A DNA stretch of 64,000 bases from contig WTXD01000034.1 of the NCBI GenBank assembly GCA_022496205.1, positions 205,338-269,337 on the forward strand, written 5' to 3'. A model generated the notes under the pieces. The model did no database searches. It saw only the letters and a list, made by a program, of their open reading frames with translations, and had not been told where the DNA came from. Each line of letters begins with the position of its first letter. Position 1 is the first letter of the stretch. The position numbers and the translations under genes are program-made. The DNA is from Gloeopeniophorella convolvens. Taxonomy: Eukaryota; Basidiomycota; Agaricomycetes; Russulales. Of the stretch, positions 24,001 through 36,200 are shown in pieces.

Positions 24001-25794
24001 CGTAGACCTTCTTTTTGGCCTACGCTGTGGCGGAATACCTCCCGTTTTCGAGGCCTGAATTGGGCCGGAAAGTTGAGGTACGTCGCCACTCAACGAAACG
24101 GAGGGCGACGGCGCTGGCTTGACGGTGCGGGATGTTCTCGACCGAAGCCGAGATGACACAGGCTCAACGGGTTCAACGACCACATCCAAGGACACGCCTG
24201 ATGATTACGAGCACATCGATCAGGTACGTGAGTCACAGAAATGTTTCAAGAACCGAAATTGACTCACCTTGTCGGCCATTCCGTTGAGTTGGGAGACTCT
24301 CCGATTGCGTTACCACCGAGTCGTCGTACATGAGATCGACGCCCGCCTCCGACCCTACAGGCGCTACTTGATCCAATCCCGATTAACTCAGTTGACATAG
24401 AATTTTAGATTCACCTCTATCCCCCGTTCGCTTCGTGGTCGTGAAGTTCTTGAACGAGGGCCGCCTTTCAGCCATGTCGCGTGGAAGAATTGATGCGGGT
24501 TCATTTGAATGTTTTGCCCCATGATTCACGGAGGAAGATAACGGTACATCAGAGCCAGGACCGGCACCTACAGCAAGGAGATTAAAAGATCATCCGCGGT
24601 GATCAGGGAGACATCAACCTCCGTACCTGACGAGGGTTCATTCGTCTCTACGTCAGGACGAGCACCAGATTCGCCTCGCAACCGAGTATCCAATAGGCCG
24701 GCTATCTCCGGAGCAGGATGAACACTTTCCATTTCCTGGTCCACAACCATAGATCCGTCCAGATCGACCGCTCTCCCCTTGCCTTTCTTATCTTCATGGA
24801 ACCAAGGCGACCACGCCGGCTGACCAGAATCATGCAGAGTCTCCGTGGGGGGCAGCGTTGGATCACTTCGCGGGACCGCACTACTCAGGGGTAATATACC
24901 GTTGTGATATGGTTCTACACGCGATCCACACCAACGTTAGAGGGCATGTGTATTCCAACTTTAATAGCGACTCACCTGACGGTGCTGCACTGTGCACGGT
25001 GCCCGTCGGCAGACAGCGCTCGGGCTCTAGTACTGGGCCGACAGACGCACACGCGTCGAGACTCTCTCCGGAGGCTGTTGCAGCCTCACTTGTCTTGGCC
25101 CTCTTTTCTCTCGAAAACGCTGCCCCTGACAGCACATAGAGCCACTGCTTAGCCCTGACCCATGAAACAGATAGCCTACACAATTACTCACCATTGACCG
25201 AGTGTACTCCCCTAAGCGACCGACGGGACTGCACCTCACGCTTCCCCGTACGGCACGCGTTGCCTTTGGCATGCTCTACCCTCTGCGCCGGTGCTGCGGG
25301 GGTGCTCGCGCCGTCGGCATTGCTGAGCAACGCTGGCCGTTCCAGGCCCTGTATACTCCCACCTGGCTGGTCATCGGGTACGTCGCTTGACCCCGCGGCG
25401 CGCTCTGCAGCATCTCTGGGAGGTATATAGCCGGCTCCTCTCGAGGCGCGCCGGGTGGGGTGGACTGGTTGCTGCTGCCAATCATGGAGGTGGGGGGCAG
25501 CGGCCGCCGCGCCGCCGTTTCGCCCAGCCGGGTCTGCTGGCACATGTGTTCCCGCGGTTGATTCGGATACTGCTGGACCTCGCGCAACGTCGTTTGACGA
25601 CATTGGGACTGTACTGAAAGCTTTTCTCTGCTTCGACTTGCGCTGGGTCGGATGCCGTTGAAATCGTCTGCTGGGAGCTGAGACTGAAGTTGATGGTAGG
25701 TCCGAGTACGGGCCGTGCACGCCGCTCGCGGTGTCGCGTTAGCGCGGCTGTTCGCGGGTGTCCTGGATGCCCGCGGCGGACATCGCGTCAAAGT
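21025..25794 (-). CDS. Large uncharacterised multi-exon protein with zinc-ribbon-like motif
   Basis: Minus-strand coding sequence with good continuity. The upstream part (24,200-25,790) is Pro/Ala/Arg-rich and split by short introns. A long open segment (22,297-24,195) holds a basic KTGGIPPQRRPKRRS region and a Pro/Asp-rich middle. A further segment (21,340-22,296) holds a Cys pattern YYCMQCGRINVQRFLRHRDC and GNASC resembling a zinc ribbon. The C-terminal part (21,025-21,336) reads CLGADIALYSIAS, then MVHGDVVVLKGPRFE, spliced to FSMVRTGMCMCK at the stop near 21,025. The H-G-D and R-x-G ending recall the core of AlkB-like 2-oxoglutarate/Fe(II) oxygenases, but that is only a suggestion. Exact exon borders and the start were not resolved, and it might be two genes. 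I do not recognise a named family. Confidence 0.5.
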
Positions 25795-25992
25795 AGAAAG
25801 CGAAAAAGGCGAGTATTCAACAAGAATCTAAAAAAAGAGGCAGAGCTTTTTATAAAGAGCAGATCGAAACGCTTGTAGGGCTACTCTATGGTGATCTCTG
25901 CTCTTCCTCTCAGGAACAGCCTCGCGAGAACTTCGCTGCAACCTCTGTGAAGGGACGTAATTCCTGCACGCTGCCAGACAGCCATAGCGTAC

Positions 25993-27727
25993 TCATTCGA
26001 CCCGCTCTCCGCCTCTTCTCTTCCGGCTCTTGACCGCCTCCCGGTGCCGACGCTTCCAATCGCGCGTCAGCTCCCCCCGCGCGGCCTCCCAGCGCTGCCG
26101 GATCTCCTCCTCGTCCTCCGTCCGCGCGAACTTCACCCGACGCACATATCCGGCCTGGGGAAAGAAGAATGGGAGAGACGAGTCGAGAGACTTGGACTGT
26201 ATGTGCGGCGCTGCCTCGGCGACCGCGACTGGGCCCGGCTCATGAGCGGAGGTATGAGCGGGGAGGACGGAGGCATTGCCTTGGAAGGCCGGCTCATCCA
26301 AGTCGAAATCAAGCTCGGAGTCAAGATCGAGGTGTCCAAGTAGGGAGAAGCCCGCTACAAGAAGCATACGTCAGTAAGCTTATGAACAACGTGCGCCGCG
26401 TGACTGCCGTACCTTCTTCCTCCCGTGGTGCGAATAAATCTTTGAGTTTCACAGGCTGCGCGGGAGGTGGCGGCACAGGCTCGGACTTCTGCAACGCTGC
26501 ACTCTCTACTTGTCCACTCGCAAGATCCCTCTTATCCCCATGCTGGGAACTGAAACGTTCCGCAGGAACAATCTCGATATCCATGGCGTCGTCGGAGCGG
26601 TGGGTAGGGGAGTAAGTTTGCGCACGATGCGTATCTTTCTCGGCATCGGAGTCGACGTTCTCTGCACCACCCCAATTTTCGGCCACTTCTCCAAACATCG
26701 AGTTGAGCAGGTCTAGGGTTTTGGACGTTTCTGCTGCGAGGTCTGCACCCTCTGTAGCGCCCAAAGTCGCCGCCGTGAGTGATGAAACAGCCCGATGTGG
26801 AGAAGGAGACCTTGGATGGGGTGCGGGATCTGGCGACCCAATGTTGTATGTCTCGTCCTCATCCACATCAAGGATATATTCTACGACTTCATCAGCCTTG
26901 TCTTCGCTCGAATCCACAGTCGCGTTGCGCACGCCAGTGGAAGTCGGCAATGACGTTTGAGCGCTTTCGAGGAAGACACCCTTGATATGCGTGCTGCCCC
27001 ATCGTAGCGGGTCAATTGTTTGTCTGCGTGCTCGCGTGGGAGGATCTCGCGCCCGTTTCCGCTTCTTTTCTTTGCCCGTGCCCTTCCCGAGGTTCTTGAC
27101 ATTAGCGACAGCATCGAGAGGCGGGTCTAGAGGATGAGCAGGGCGCATGCGAACAGAACGGACAAGGCGCCCAAGTGGAGTGATACGCCATTGCGGATGC
27201 TGATGCACATTCGCGTGGGTGATAAGAGACATGTCCTTCGCATGTTTTCCCTGAACGCCACGAGCAAGTCTTCTGCGCTTCCCTGGCCGCGCGTCGTCGC
27301 CGACTTCCGAGGGCGCGTTTTCAAGCATGATGCTGGAGAGGTAATCAATATCGAAAATTCATGCATGCATGCACACTGCGGGCAAACTCACCGCGCATGA
27401 TAATCGGGCTTGGCCTCCCCAATACGCAGCTTTGCGCCCTTCCATGTCGATCCACTGAGTACATTCATACCTGAAGGTGAGTGTTAGATTCGCGTAAATG
27501 AAAGATGGTAGATATGGGTACGCACATCTGGAAAGCTGTGGCTTCGTGCTTTGAAGGGTGACATAGGCGAATCTACGAGGTTGTCCGAGCACATCGAGTT
27601 TTCCCAGACCGTCGAGTGCGGTCACGGAGCCGAAAGTGCCGAGGCGACGCGACAGATCATCAGCCGTAATTGCTGGAGTAAGCCCGGATATGTGAAGCCG
27701 CTTTGTTACGAGCTCTGCGTCGGGCAT
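25993..27727 (-). CDS. NOP8: Nucleolar RRM protein, Nop8/NOL8-like
   Basis: Four exons, complement of 25993-26354, 26413-27332, 27392-27470 and 27526-27727, 520 residues in one frame. The N-terminal RRM (about residues 10-95) has RNP2-like LHISGLTPA and RNP1-like RRFAYVTL, and continues over an intron to WKGAKLRIGEAKPDY, a typical NOL8/Nop8 ending of the RRM. Then come a basic stretch (GKEKKRKRARDP), an RWGSTHIKGVF motif, an acidic Ser-rich middle, and a C-terminal VRRVKFARTEDEEEIRQRW followed by a basic RRHREAVKSRKRRG tail. In yeast Nop8 acts in the nucleolus in 60S ribosomal subunit assembly. The gene is head-to-head with HUA1 (ATGs 286 bp apart), so the two probably share a promoter region. 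Confidence 0.85.
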
Positions 27728-28013
27728 CGTGCAGGTTGTGGTTCGGGCGGCGGAGAGGCAGGGCGCGGGGAGCGCTAGTGAGAACTTGAGACTGAGGATG
27801 GGGTTAGGGCTGTTAGGGTCTGCCTAGTACCGACCCTGCGTCCTGACCGGACGTCCGTGTGCGCTGTGTCCGGAGTCGCCCGACGGTGCCAACTAGTGGC
27901 CGGCGACCGGTGACTGGTGACCGAGCTGCGCGCCGCCTTGTCCCCTCGACCCCAACTCGTCCCTCGTCTTATAGTTCTCTCTCTTGAATCCCTCTGGCGA
28001 ATCTGCTTCCAAG
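27728..28013. promoter_or_regulatory. Compact bidirectional promoter region NOP8/HUA1
   Basis: Only 286 bases separate the two ATGs. It contains GC-rich repeats of CCGG/CGGT type near 27,890-27,925 (ACCGGTGACTGGTGACCG). No binding site can be named with confidence. Confidence 0.4.
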
Positions 28014-29465
28014 ATGGGCACTCCAGTCCAGCCATCTTCTCGCAACCCATTCCGCGACCATCTGCTCACTCCGACTCCAACGGGGACGTCGACCACCTCA
28101 AGTGCACCTTCTTATCACTCTGCGCTCCCGGCATCGCACATTGCGCTCACGCCGACCCCCACTGGAATGTCTTCCGTATCTGGTGCACCGAGCTATTATA
28201 CTGCGTCCGCTGCGGATCCTCACTCTGATGATGAAGAAGAGTCTCCAGAGGCACTTCCTGGCCTGGCCTTGCGATCGTCCCCTGCACGCACTGGGCCACC
28301 AGTTCAGCCGCCTCCTTCTGCACCCCCCTCTCTTCCCCCTCGTAGCGACTCGTATGCGCGTCCCCCGGCGTCCCCGCCCTCTCTTCCTCCGCGTCCCGGC
28401 CCAAGTCCCCTATCACTGGCTCCGCCAGAGCCTGCCCCGCCAGAGATCGTCCTGCCCCCCAGTCCTCCCTCGGATTCGGTTCTCGACGCCCCACCACCTG
28501 CATACTCCATAACACCCGATTTTGGTGGCGGAGAGACAGTTGTTGAGCTGGGCCCCCGCCGACCCTTCCAGCGAGCGCCTGAGCCTTTCATTCAACATCC
28601 GCCTCCGCAACAAGGGCCGTACGGGCCTCCTCAATTCGCGCCACCATCCATCCCACCGCCACGTCGAGTGGGACCCGCGCCGGAGCGCCCGCTTTCACAG
28701 GTGTCTGATTTCTCTCGCGAATTCTATGCCAGCGGTGGAGAGGGGCGGCCTACAGAGCAGCCCCGTCAACCACGGTACGCTCCGCCTCCTGGTGCGCCTC
28801 CACCTGGCCGCCGCCCGCGTGCAGCGTCGACATCGAGCGGCGCAGGCTCGACTGCGCCTCCTGCAAGCGATGGACGGCCCACGACAACGCCGACGCCAGG
28901 TCATCCTCTGCTGCGCAATGGACAGACGCTCGTCTACCCCGATAATTACTCTTGCCCCAAATGTACGCATTTTTCCTTCTGCTCCTATACTCTCCTGTCA
29001 TGGCCAATTATAACCTATCATTCAGGTAACAACACGGGCTACAAGAATTTTGACCCGTCGCATCCATGTCGCAAGTGCTGGGAACGCTTTAGCAAGCCAT
29101 TCACTTCTATTCTTGCGTCGAGCCCGTGGAGCGGGAACAGTGCCGAAAGCCAGAGCCAGCACGGCCGTTCGTACCAGCGGCCACTCCCCGCCTTCAAGCC
29201 CCCGCAGGCTCAACCACAGCGCCCGCCTCCTGGCCCATATGTCTCACCGCCCGCTTCCCCTGGCTTGCAGCGCTCCAACACTCGTGCCTTGGCAATACCC
29301 TTTGGAGCAACAGCACCGGCCGGCGCGACAGTCGTCATGCCAGGCGATCCGCGCATTGGCGGCAGGTTGTGCTGGAGGTGTGGTGGCCGCGGGATGACGC
29401 CTTTCTTGATCTTTGACGAGATGCCGTGTGAGACGTGCGGAGGTATTGGCAGGTTACTGAGTTAG
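28014..29465 (+). CDS. HUA1: Hua1-like proline-rich zinc-finger protein
   Basis: Two exons, 28014-28962 and 29026-29465, 462 residues. The first ~300 residues are Pro/Ser-rich with poly-proline and PPAY-like elements (DAPPPAYS), suited to SH3 or WW partners. The conserved core follows: CPKC split over the intron (C314, C317), NNTGYKNFDPSHPCRKCW (C331, C334), and near the C-terminus GDPRIGGRLCWRCGGRG and PCETCGGIGR. These CxxC pairs define the fungal Hua1 family. Yeast Hua1 is a cytoplasmic protein linked to actin-patch and endocytic factors and to Rsp5. The ATG at 28014 (MGTPVQPSSRNPF) is chosen because it is the first in-frame ATG. Confidence 0.88.
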   Translation: MGTPVQPSSRNPFRDHLLTPTPTGTSTTSSAPSYHSALPASHIALTPTPTGMSSVSGAPSYYTASAADPHSDDEEESPEALPGLALRSSPARTGPPVQPPPSAPPSLPPRSDSYARPPASPPSLPPRPGPSPLSLAPPEPAPPEIVLPPSPPSDSVLDAPPPAYSITPDFGGGETVVELGPRRPFQRAPEPFIQHPPPQQGPYGPPQFAPPSIPPPRRVGPAPERPLSQVSDFSREFYASGGEGRPTEQPRQPRYAPPPGAPPPGRRPRAASTSSGAGSTAPPASDGRPTTTPTPGHPLLRNGQTLVYPDNYSCPKCTHFSFCSYTLLSWPIITYHSGNNTGYKNFDPSHPCRKCWERFSKPFTSILASSPWSGNSAESQSQHGRSYQRPLPAFKPPQAQPQRPPPGPYVSPPASPGLQRSNTRALAIPFGATAPAGATVVMPGDPRIGGRLCWRCGGRGMTPFLIFDEMPCETCGGIGRLLS

Positions 29466-29848
29466 ATTTTGCTGACGACAAGAGTTGTTTTACGACCCCA
29501 AAGAGCTAGGATATGCAAGTCTCTGTGCCCGTGTGACTGATTTATAAAGACATGTTGTACAGTACGTAGCCCGGCGCTTTGATTATCTATCCAAGGTTTC
29601 GAATTGTGCCTCGCACGAGCGTTAGGCCTGACGATGAGCTCAATCGGCTGACTGAAGCCTTCTTGAGCCACTCATTGTGCCGACGTCCGTCATTCTGGTG
29701 CGACCCAAAGCCTGTGCTCGTCGGCTCCCATCATCGTCCTCGGTGTGAAGGTTTCAAAGTGACGTCGTGACAAGACAGCATGCCTGGAAGCAATTTGTGT
29801 TAGGAAGGTTGTATACAATACGTCTGGGGTGGTGCGCACCACAGCTGA
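29466..29848. other. Convergent intergenic region
   Basis: About 380 bases between the HUA1 stop and the stop of the small minus-strand ORF. Nothing recognised. Confidence 0.5.
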
Positions 29849-30070
29849 TCACAGCCCTTCCCCGGCCTTTTGTCTCTGTCGCTCCTCGTGCAATGCTCTG
29901 CTCAATTTTTGCAGTTGCACAGTGACAGCCTTGTCGCCACCTTTCAGAACGGAGCTACGGTTCTCAAATTCGTCAAGAAATGTTTGGAGATGAATGTGAG
30001 CACGCTTCGTGGACAAGTTCCTGCTGGCTGTCGCTATGATACGGGTAGGTGGGTCTGCGGTGTTGTCCAT
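29849..30070 (-). CDS. Small hypothetical protein (73 aa), helical
   Basis: A single open frame of 73 residues starting at the ATG at 30070 and ending EERQRQKAGEGL. The middle (LQTFLDEFENRSSVLKG and VTVQLQKLSRALHEER) is charged and amphipathic, likely helical or coiled-coil. Head-to-head with coronin (191 bp between ATGs). A small kinetochore or complex subunit would fit the size, but no family is recognised. In-frame sequence continues upstream to 30286, so the start could lie further out through an unseen intron. Confidence 0.5.
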   Translation of the reverse strand: MDNTADPPTRIIATASRNLSTKRAHIHLQTFLDEFENRSSVLKGGDKAVTVQLQKLSRALHEERQRQKAGEGL

Positions 30071-30261
30071 GATGTCGTTGAAGAAGGTTGAAGACGGCGA
30101 GACCAGGGTCGAGAGGCCGGCCCGGCGGTTGCGGTACTGTCCTTGGACGGGAGTTGCCGACCGCACATCTCTGTATCCTTCTGTATCAAACAACTCGAAC
30201 CCTTGACGACCCCTCAGTCGCGACTCGAACACCCTTTGAATCCTTCTTATCCACGAAAGAG

Positions 30262-32119
30262 ATGTCTCGGTTTGTTCGTGCGTCAAAATATCGGTGCGTC
30301 GCGTTGCTATCTCTCAGGATCGTTGTCTGATCTATATGCAAGCCATGTCTTTGGCCAACCGGCCAAGAAGGAGCATGGGATTGACAACCTCAAAGTGACG
30401 AGTAGTGCTTGGGACACAAATGTCGTCTCTGCATCCGCGGTGAGTGCTCCCCTGATGCTGCAAACATACCCGTGTTCATCCTGCACAGAAATACATCAGT
30501 ATTAACTGGAGCGCCTCTGGCGGAGGAGCGTTCGCCATCCTCCCCGCGCCTTCTCCCTTTACTGGCGCGCCAGGACTCCCTACCAAGCTCCCTGACATTG
30601 TGCCACTCGCTCGCAGCCACACGGCCCCCGTGCTCGATACCGACTGGTCCCCGCACTCTGACACGATTGTCGCGTCTGGAGGCGAGGACGGCAAGGTGAT
30701 GATCTGGCAGGTAGAGCCTTCTGCGTTTGAAGATTGGGGTGTCGACGGCTGGGTCCCGCGCGACTTTGACCCCGTGCTTCGCATCGACGCGTCCCAACGC
30801 AAGGTTGGCCAGGTGCTCTGGCACCCCGCTGCACAGCACGTGCTCGCGAGCGCCGTCGGCGATCACACCGTCAAGCTGTGGGATCTCGGTGCCCCCGAAA
30901 ACCCGCGCGTAGTACTCGGCGGCCACGGCGACACCATCCAGAGCCTCGCGTTCAACCCCACTGGCCAGCTCCTTGTCACTACTTGCCGCGACCGCAAACT
31001 GCGTGTGTTCGATCCGCGTGCCGGTGGCGAGGCCGTCCGCGTTGGCGAAGGTCATGGGGGAATCAAGGGAGCACGCGTTGTCTGGATGGGCGAACACGAC
31101 CGGATCGCTACCACAGGCTTTAGCAGGATGAGCGACCGACAGGTTGCCGTCTGGGAGACCGGCTCGCTCAAGAACGTGAAGACTATCACGCTTGATCAAT
31201 CTGCAGGTGTGGTCATGCCGTTCTGGAGCGACAACAACATCCTGTTCCTCGGTGAGCGTACTTTCTATCCGGGATGCACCGGTGCTGAGTACATCGACCT
31301 GCACAGCCGGAAAGGGTGATGGCAACATCCGGTACTACGAATACGAGAACGACAACTTGTATGGGCTGGATGAGCACAAGTCCAGCGAACCCCAGCGCGG
31401 CATGTGCTTTGTTCCGCGTCGCGCTGTCAGCACCACGGACTGCGAGATTGCTCGTGCATACAAACTCACGAGCGGTGGCATTGAGCCCATCGCGTTCATC
31501 GTCCCGCGCAAGGTACTCACCTCACTTTGAAGACAGGTGTCAGGATACTGACAATCTTTTGGCAGTCGGATTCGTTCCAATCTGACATCTATCCTCCAGC
31601 ACCTTCTTCCGAACCTTCGCTTAGCGCCGGAGAGTTCTTCTCAGGCAAGCCAATATCGCTCAAGCTTGTCTCTCTCGACACTGGCGCAGTCTCCTCTGCG
31701 GCAGCCTCTTCTACTTCACTTCCGACACGCTCGGCGACGGCACCTGTACCTCAACCTGTCCCGTCACCATCCCCGGCACCTTCACCTATTACAAAGGTCG
31801 CTAGCGATCCTACACCCATCGCTACTCCGGTTTCTACATCCGCTCCTGCGCCCATCCCCGTATCCCCTGCTGAGGTTCCAATTCCGCCTTCTCGCTCAAC
31901 CTCCTACGTGCCTGATGTGTGTCTCTCCTCCTCTTGCCATGCATTCATTTCTAACTCTTGACACAGGATGGTAAGGCCACCGCGCTCCAAGGGGACAATG
32001 ACCGGCTTACGGCGGAGCTGCGCGAGGCACGTGCGCAGATTCGTAATCTCGAACTTCAAGTGGAGAGCTTGAAGGCAAACGCGCGCAAGGCCGCAGCAGC
32101 TTTGTTGGACGGCAACTGA
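30262..32119 (+). CDS. CRN1: Coronin, actin-binding WD40 protein
   Basis: Six exons: 30262-30293, 30343-30439, 30489-31251, 31307-31512, 31566-31916 and 31967-32119, 533 residues. The N-terminus MSRFVRASKYRHVFGQ is the coronin signature. A seven-bladed WD40 propeller follows, with SGGEDGKVMIWQV, VKLWDLG and RMSDRQVAVWETGS, then the coronin-specific GKGDGNIRYYEYEND and EPQRGMCFVPRRAV. A Pro/Ser/Thr-rich linker leads to a C-terminal coiled coil (LQGDNDRLTAELREARAQIR). Coronins bind F-actin and tune Arp2/3 at cortical actin patches. All exon junctions keep frame with GT-AG introns of about 49-55 nt. The linker length is typical of fungal coronins. Confidence 0.95.
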
Positions 32120-33217
32120 GCAGCGACGGAAAAGAGCAGCAGCTGTGTACACAATAGTGTCGTCATTTTTGACGTTTGCCAGGGAATGGGACTTGCTCTG
32201 ACCTGCCCCGAATTTTGTCTGTTGTGCCAGTATGACATGGTGGACTCTGGATGCTGTCTCTCTCAAGTCTCCTTTGTGACAATCGTCCACTTTGGCGTTT
32301 AGTGCGATGTTCGGGTTCGCGGAAGTGCACATGGCATCTGCCGCCCTACATCACTGCTTTCCTCACCGCCTGACCAGGGATTAGCTTATACATTAGGTTT
32401 ACAATGGTGTCTTGTACATATGCAGCTTCTGGACGGCGTCGTACATCTCTGGCGGGTCTTGGTCGCCCTTCTCTAACCACGTTCAATACTTAACGACCCC
32501 GCGTTAACCGCGGTTGCAACGCGGTTGTACGCCCGCGCGTTTATCTGGGCACTGACATGTATTCGCAAAGTCTGAGGCACTCGTTGACGCAGAATCAACG
32601 TGGCTTTAAGTGATAACTATTTGCATCATAACAACATCCGACACAGACATGCCAGCGGCTCCTCGGTGAAATCGAAATCGAATGCCAACGGCCTGAGGCA
32701 CGTTCAATTATTGGAGCGCGCGGAGAGAGGCGGAGAGAGTGCACGTGTGTCTTGATTGGACGGAGAACCGGGCCATCTGTGCCGGGTGGAGCATCTCTGC
32801 GAGACATCTCCGCCGCTGCCTTCGCTATCTTCACTGGACGGCTGGGCCTTACCCGAGTCCCCTCGTCCCATATATCTAGTCGTTCTCGCTGGCGCATATC
32901 TTGGACGCTCCACCAGTAATCCATACCATATATCCCCACTTTGCCCTAACCCAAGTGCACCGAATCGCATTACTCCGCCCTACACTCGTCGAGTCAGCAG
33001 CGTATTCGCTCGACAGGGTATGTTGGTAGTTTTCAATGCTAGCTCCGTGACTGACCACATCGTAGAACTGAAATCTCTACAAATTCTCCCCACATTCCTC
33101 ATCGAAATCGTTAAACCGTCTCTGCGCCCGTCTTGCGAGCGTAGCGACGTTCCGACTGCACGGCCTCGAAGGAGCATCGCTCCTTTTGCGAGGCTGCGCC
33201 GTCAACTTTAACCCTGC
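32120..33217. other. Intergenic region upstream of the IBtk-like gene
   Basis: About 1.1 kb. CG-rich CCGCGGTTGCAACGCGGTTG around 32,507-32,526 forms a short imperfect dyad. No gene is recognised; the last few hundred bases probably hold the promoter and leader of the next gene. Confidence 0.45.
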
Positions 33218-36200
33218 ATGACCTCGCTCCATGCTTACTTCCACTACCGCGACCAGGCTGCCTTCCAGCGGCAGCTCGCTGGCGCTTCACCCGCCGATGT
33301 CAACGTGCGTGACTGGCTTGGCCGCACCGTGCTCCATCTTGCTTGCGCCGCCTCGGACCCGGCTGCAACGGAATATGTTCGTCTGCTTCTTGCACACTCA
33401 GGGATCAATGTGAATATTCCGGACGCGGAGAGTCATTGGACTGCACTGCATCGTGCGTTGTATCACGGAAACTTGGCTGCAGCGTACGTGATTTTGGTGG
33501 GTGCCCAAGGCGCTAACATGAGCACCTTGCAGTATCCTCTTGCTTCAAAGGGACGACATCGAGACTAATTTGACAGACCTTGAGGGCTATCGCGCCTTTG
33601 ACCTCTACAATACGACAGTCGAAGACACCATGCCAAAGAAGCTCGTCGCCTATAGCGGCCTGGAGGTTTTTACGTGGGGCGCGAATAGGTGCGTTCTCCC
33701 TTGGACTCTGCGCCTACGTACCCTCTTACAGTGTATGCTGCTAGGAATGCGTCTCTTGGACACGGCGATGGTGACGATCGTGCTCATCCCGAGCAAATTA
33801 TCCTCAAGCGTATCGAAGGCGCTTCTAGGGACTCGACAGCAAACGGCACTGTGGGATTCAGATTGCAGCCATCGTTGGTTCGGGATGTGCAAATGTCCAG
33901 GTTACATACCGGTAGGTTGACTCGACCGATCTGGGACAAGCTTGCGCGTCCGTCACCGCCTTCTGGTTGCCTGACGTCTCCTCAGTGGTCGTAACTGACG
34001 AACCCCGCGGCAATGTGCGCGCCTGCGGATACGCTGGCACTGGTCGGCAAGTAATGTTTTCCTACAGCCAGCTTAAATCGTTCATTAACTCTATGTGGCA
34101 GTCTCGGTCCTGGTGGAGGACAACATGCCCAACCTTATCTCTCCCCGGTTACCCAATTTCCTTCCGAGGTTAAAGTTACTGCCGTGGCGCTGGGACAAGA
34201 CCACACGTTGGCGCTCACGTCTGACGGAACCGTCTTATCTTGGGGCGACGGTCGGTTCTCGCAACTGGGATACGATCTTCCTGCGCCTCATATACAGAGC
34301 ACCCCACGAATTATTGGAGGCCCCCTGCGCCGCGAACATGTCCGAGGCGTTGCTGCGTGCAAGAGCGCTAGTGCATGCTGGACAGACAGCGCGCTGTTCA
34401 CTTGGGGAAAGAACAGCGGCCAACTGGGTTATGACAAGATAGCGACTCCGGTACAACTCGTTCCTAGGATCTCCACGAAAGTCACGAAGCCTGTGGTGTC
34501 TGTCGCTCTCAATGTACGTCTTTTCTGTGTCGTTGGCGGATAACCTCTGATGTGCGTATAAAGGATGTCGCGATGGCCTGCCTTCTTGTGTCCCATGAGG
34601 TCCTACTAGTTTCAAACGATTCTCAATCCCGTGTCAGCTTCCCGTCCCCGAGCCGTCTTCCGTCCGATTTCCACGCATATCGCCCACCGCAGGCTGCTCA
34701 AACGATTACTACTGCCAAAGTTCTTTGCAGCGAGAGTGTGTTTGCCACTGTCTCCTCTACCGGGGAAATCTTCACATTCAATGCCCCGGTTCCTCCGACC
34801 CCTGGGGAGCGCCCTATTCTTGTTCCCCAGCGCGTTTGGGCGCTTCGGAAGCAGTGGAGTGCCGTGCACGTACGCCGCCTTCCTCTCGCACATTGTCCGG
34901 GACTGACCAGGAACTTTGACAGGACGCCGCAATTGGTCGGGATGGCTCGCTTATCATCTGCACAGAATCCGGACACGTGTTCGTGCGCTCACGCAGCAGT
35001 AGCGTCAAGATACCCCGCTTTGTGAGGGTGTTGGGATTGCAGCGCGCCATTGCAGTCCGCGCAAACGAGACGGGTGCACTGGCAGCGTTGCGACAGCCCT
35101 ACCGACCAACGCCGATCATTCCTGTCGGCAACAGTCTCGCGGAGGATGTGGCGCGCTTGCGTCCATATCTTTCGTTCTCCCGGGTAGAGCGCGAGGGTGT
35201 GCGCATCGAGCCGGGGTGCGAAGTCCTTCCAGTCCGAGTGGAGGAGGTACCTGCAAGATGGACCATCGGGGAAGAAGACGAAGAAGGGGACGCCGCTCCC
35301 GAGGCAGCCGCGATTGTCCGGGATGTACAAGAGGTCCTCCGCCTTTGGGACCTTCTCAATCAGGACAAGCGCGCGCGTCGACGACCTCATGCCACCGCGC
35401 AAGGAATCTTTGCATCATCAAGCAAGCTCATACGTGGTGCGGACCTTGTACTCCGCGTGCAAGGTGCCGTGGAGTTTCCAGTCCACGCAGTCATCCTTTC
35501 TGCGCGCTGTGCAGCCCTCGCACGCGTTCTCGGTGGCTTCGGCAGCTTTCACGACCGCGAGTCGGGCATATCGTTCAAGCATATTCCAGCTCCCCATCCA
35601 AAGAAGAATGGTCCCCCGTGCGCGTTCAACGAGGCTCCGCGTCTTGCCGTCTCGGGTGTTCATGCCTTTTCCGTTTTGGTTCTGGTTCATTACCTGTATA
35701 CGGACACCCTTTTGGCTATCAGTGATCCACGCGTCGTGCGGTCCACTTCAGCGGCTTTCTCCGGCGGTCGCTTGCAACCTACTCAGGCCGTGCGAGAGCT
35801 CCAGACGCTCGCGAGCGTTCTGCACCTACACGTATTGGAGGAGCCGCTTCGTGTTTCAGTGCGGCGCGAGCCTCTCCTGACACTGAACGCTCATCTTGGC
35901 GCAGTGTTCGACGCGCCTGCGTCAGGGTCTGCGTCACCTCCGGATGTCGTCTTGAAGCTCGCGGACCGTGACGTGCGCTGTCATTCCGCCATCTTACGTA
36001 CGCGCTCGCCGTTCTTCGAGGCCTTCTTCGAAGACGAGGCATGGACGGCAGACCGATGGGAAGACGATGGTGCTCTGTACGTTAATTTACAGCATCTGGG
36101 GTGGCGGACGATGCAGTATGTCTTGCGATTCATATGCTGCGGCGAGGAGGGAGATATGTTTGAAAGACTTGGTGCGTGCCTGCACACGTTGAACTATCTG

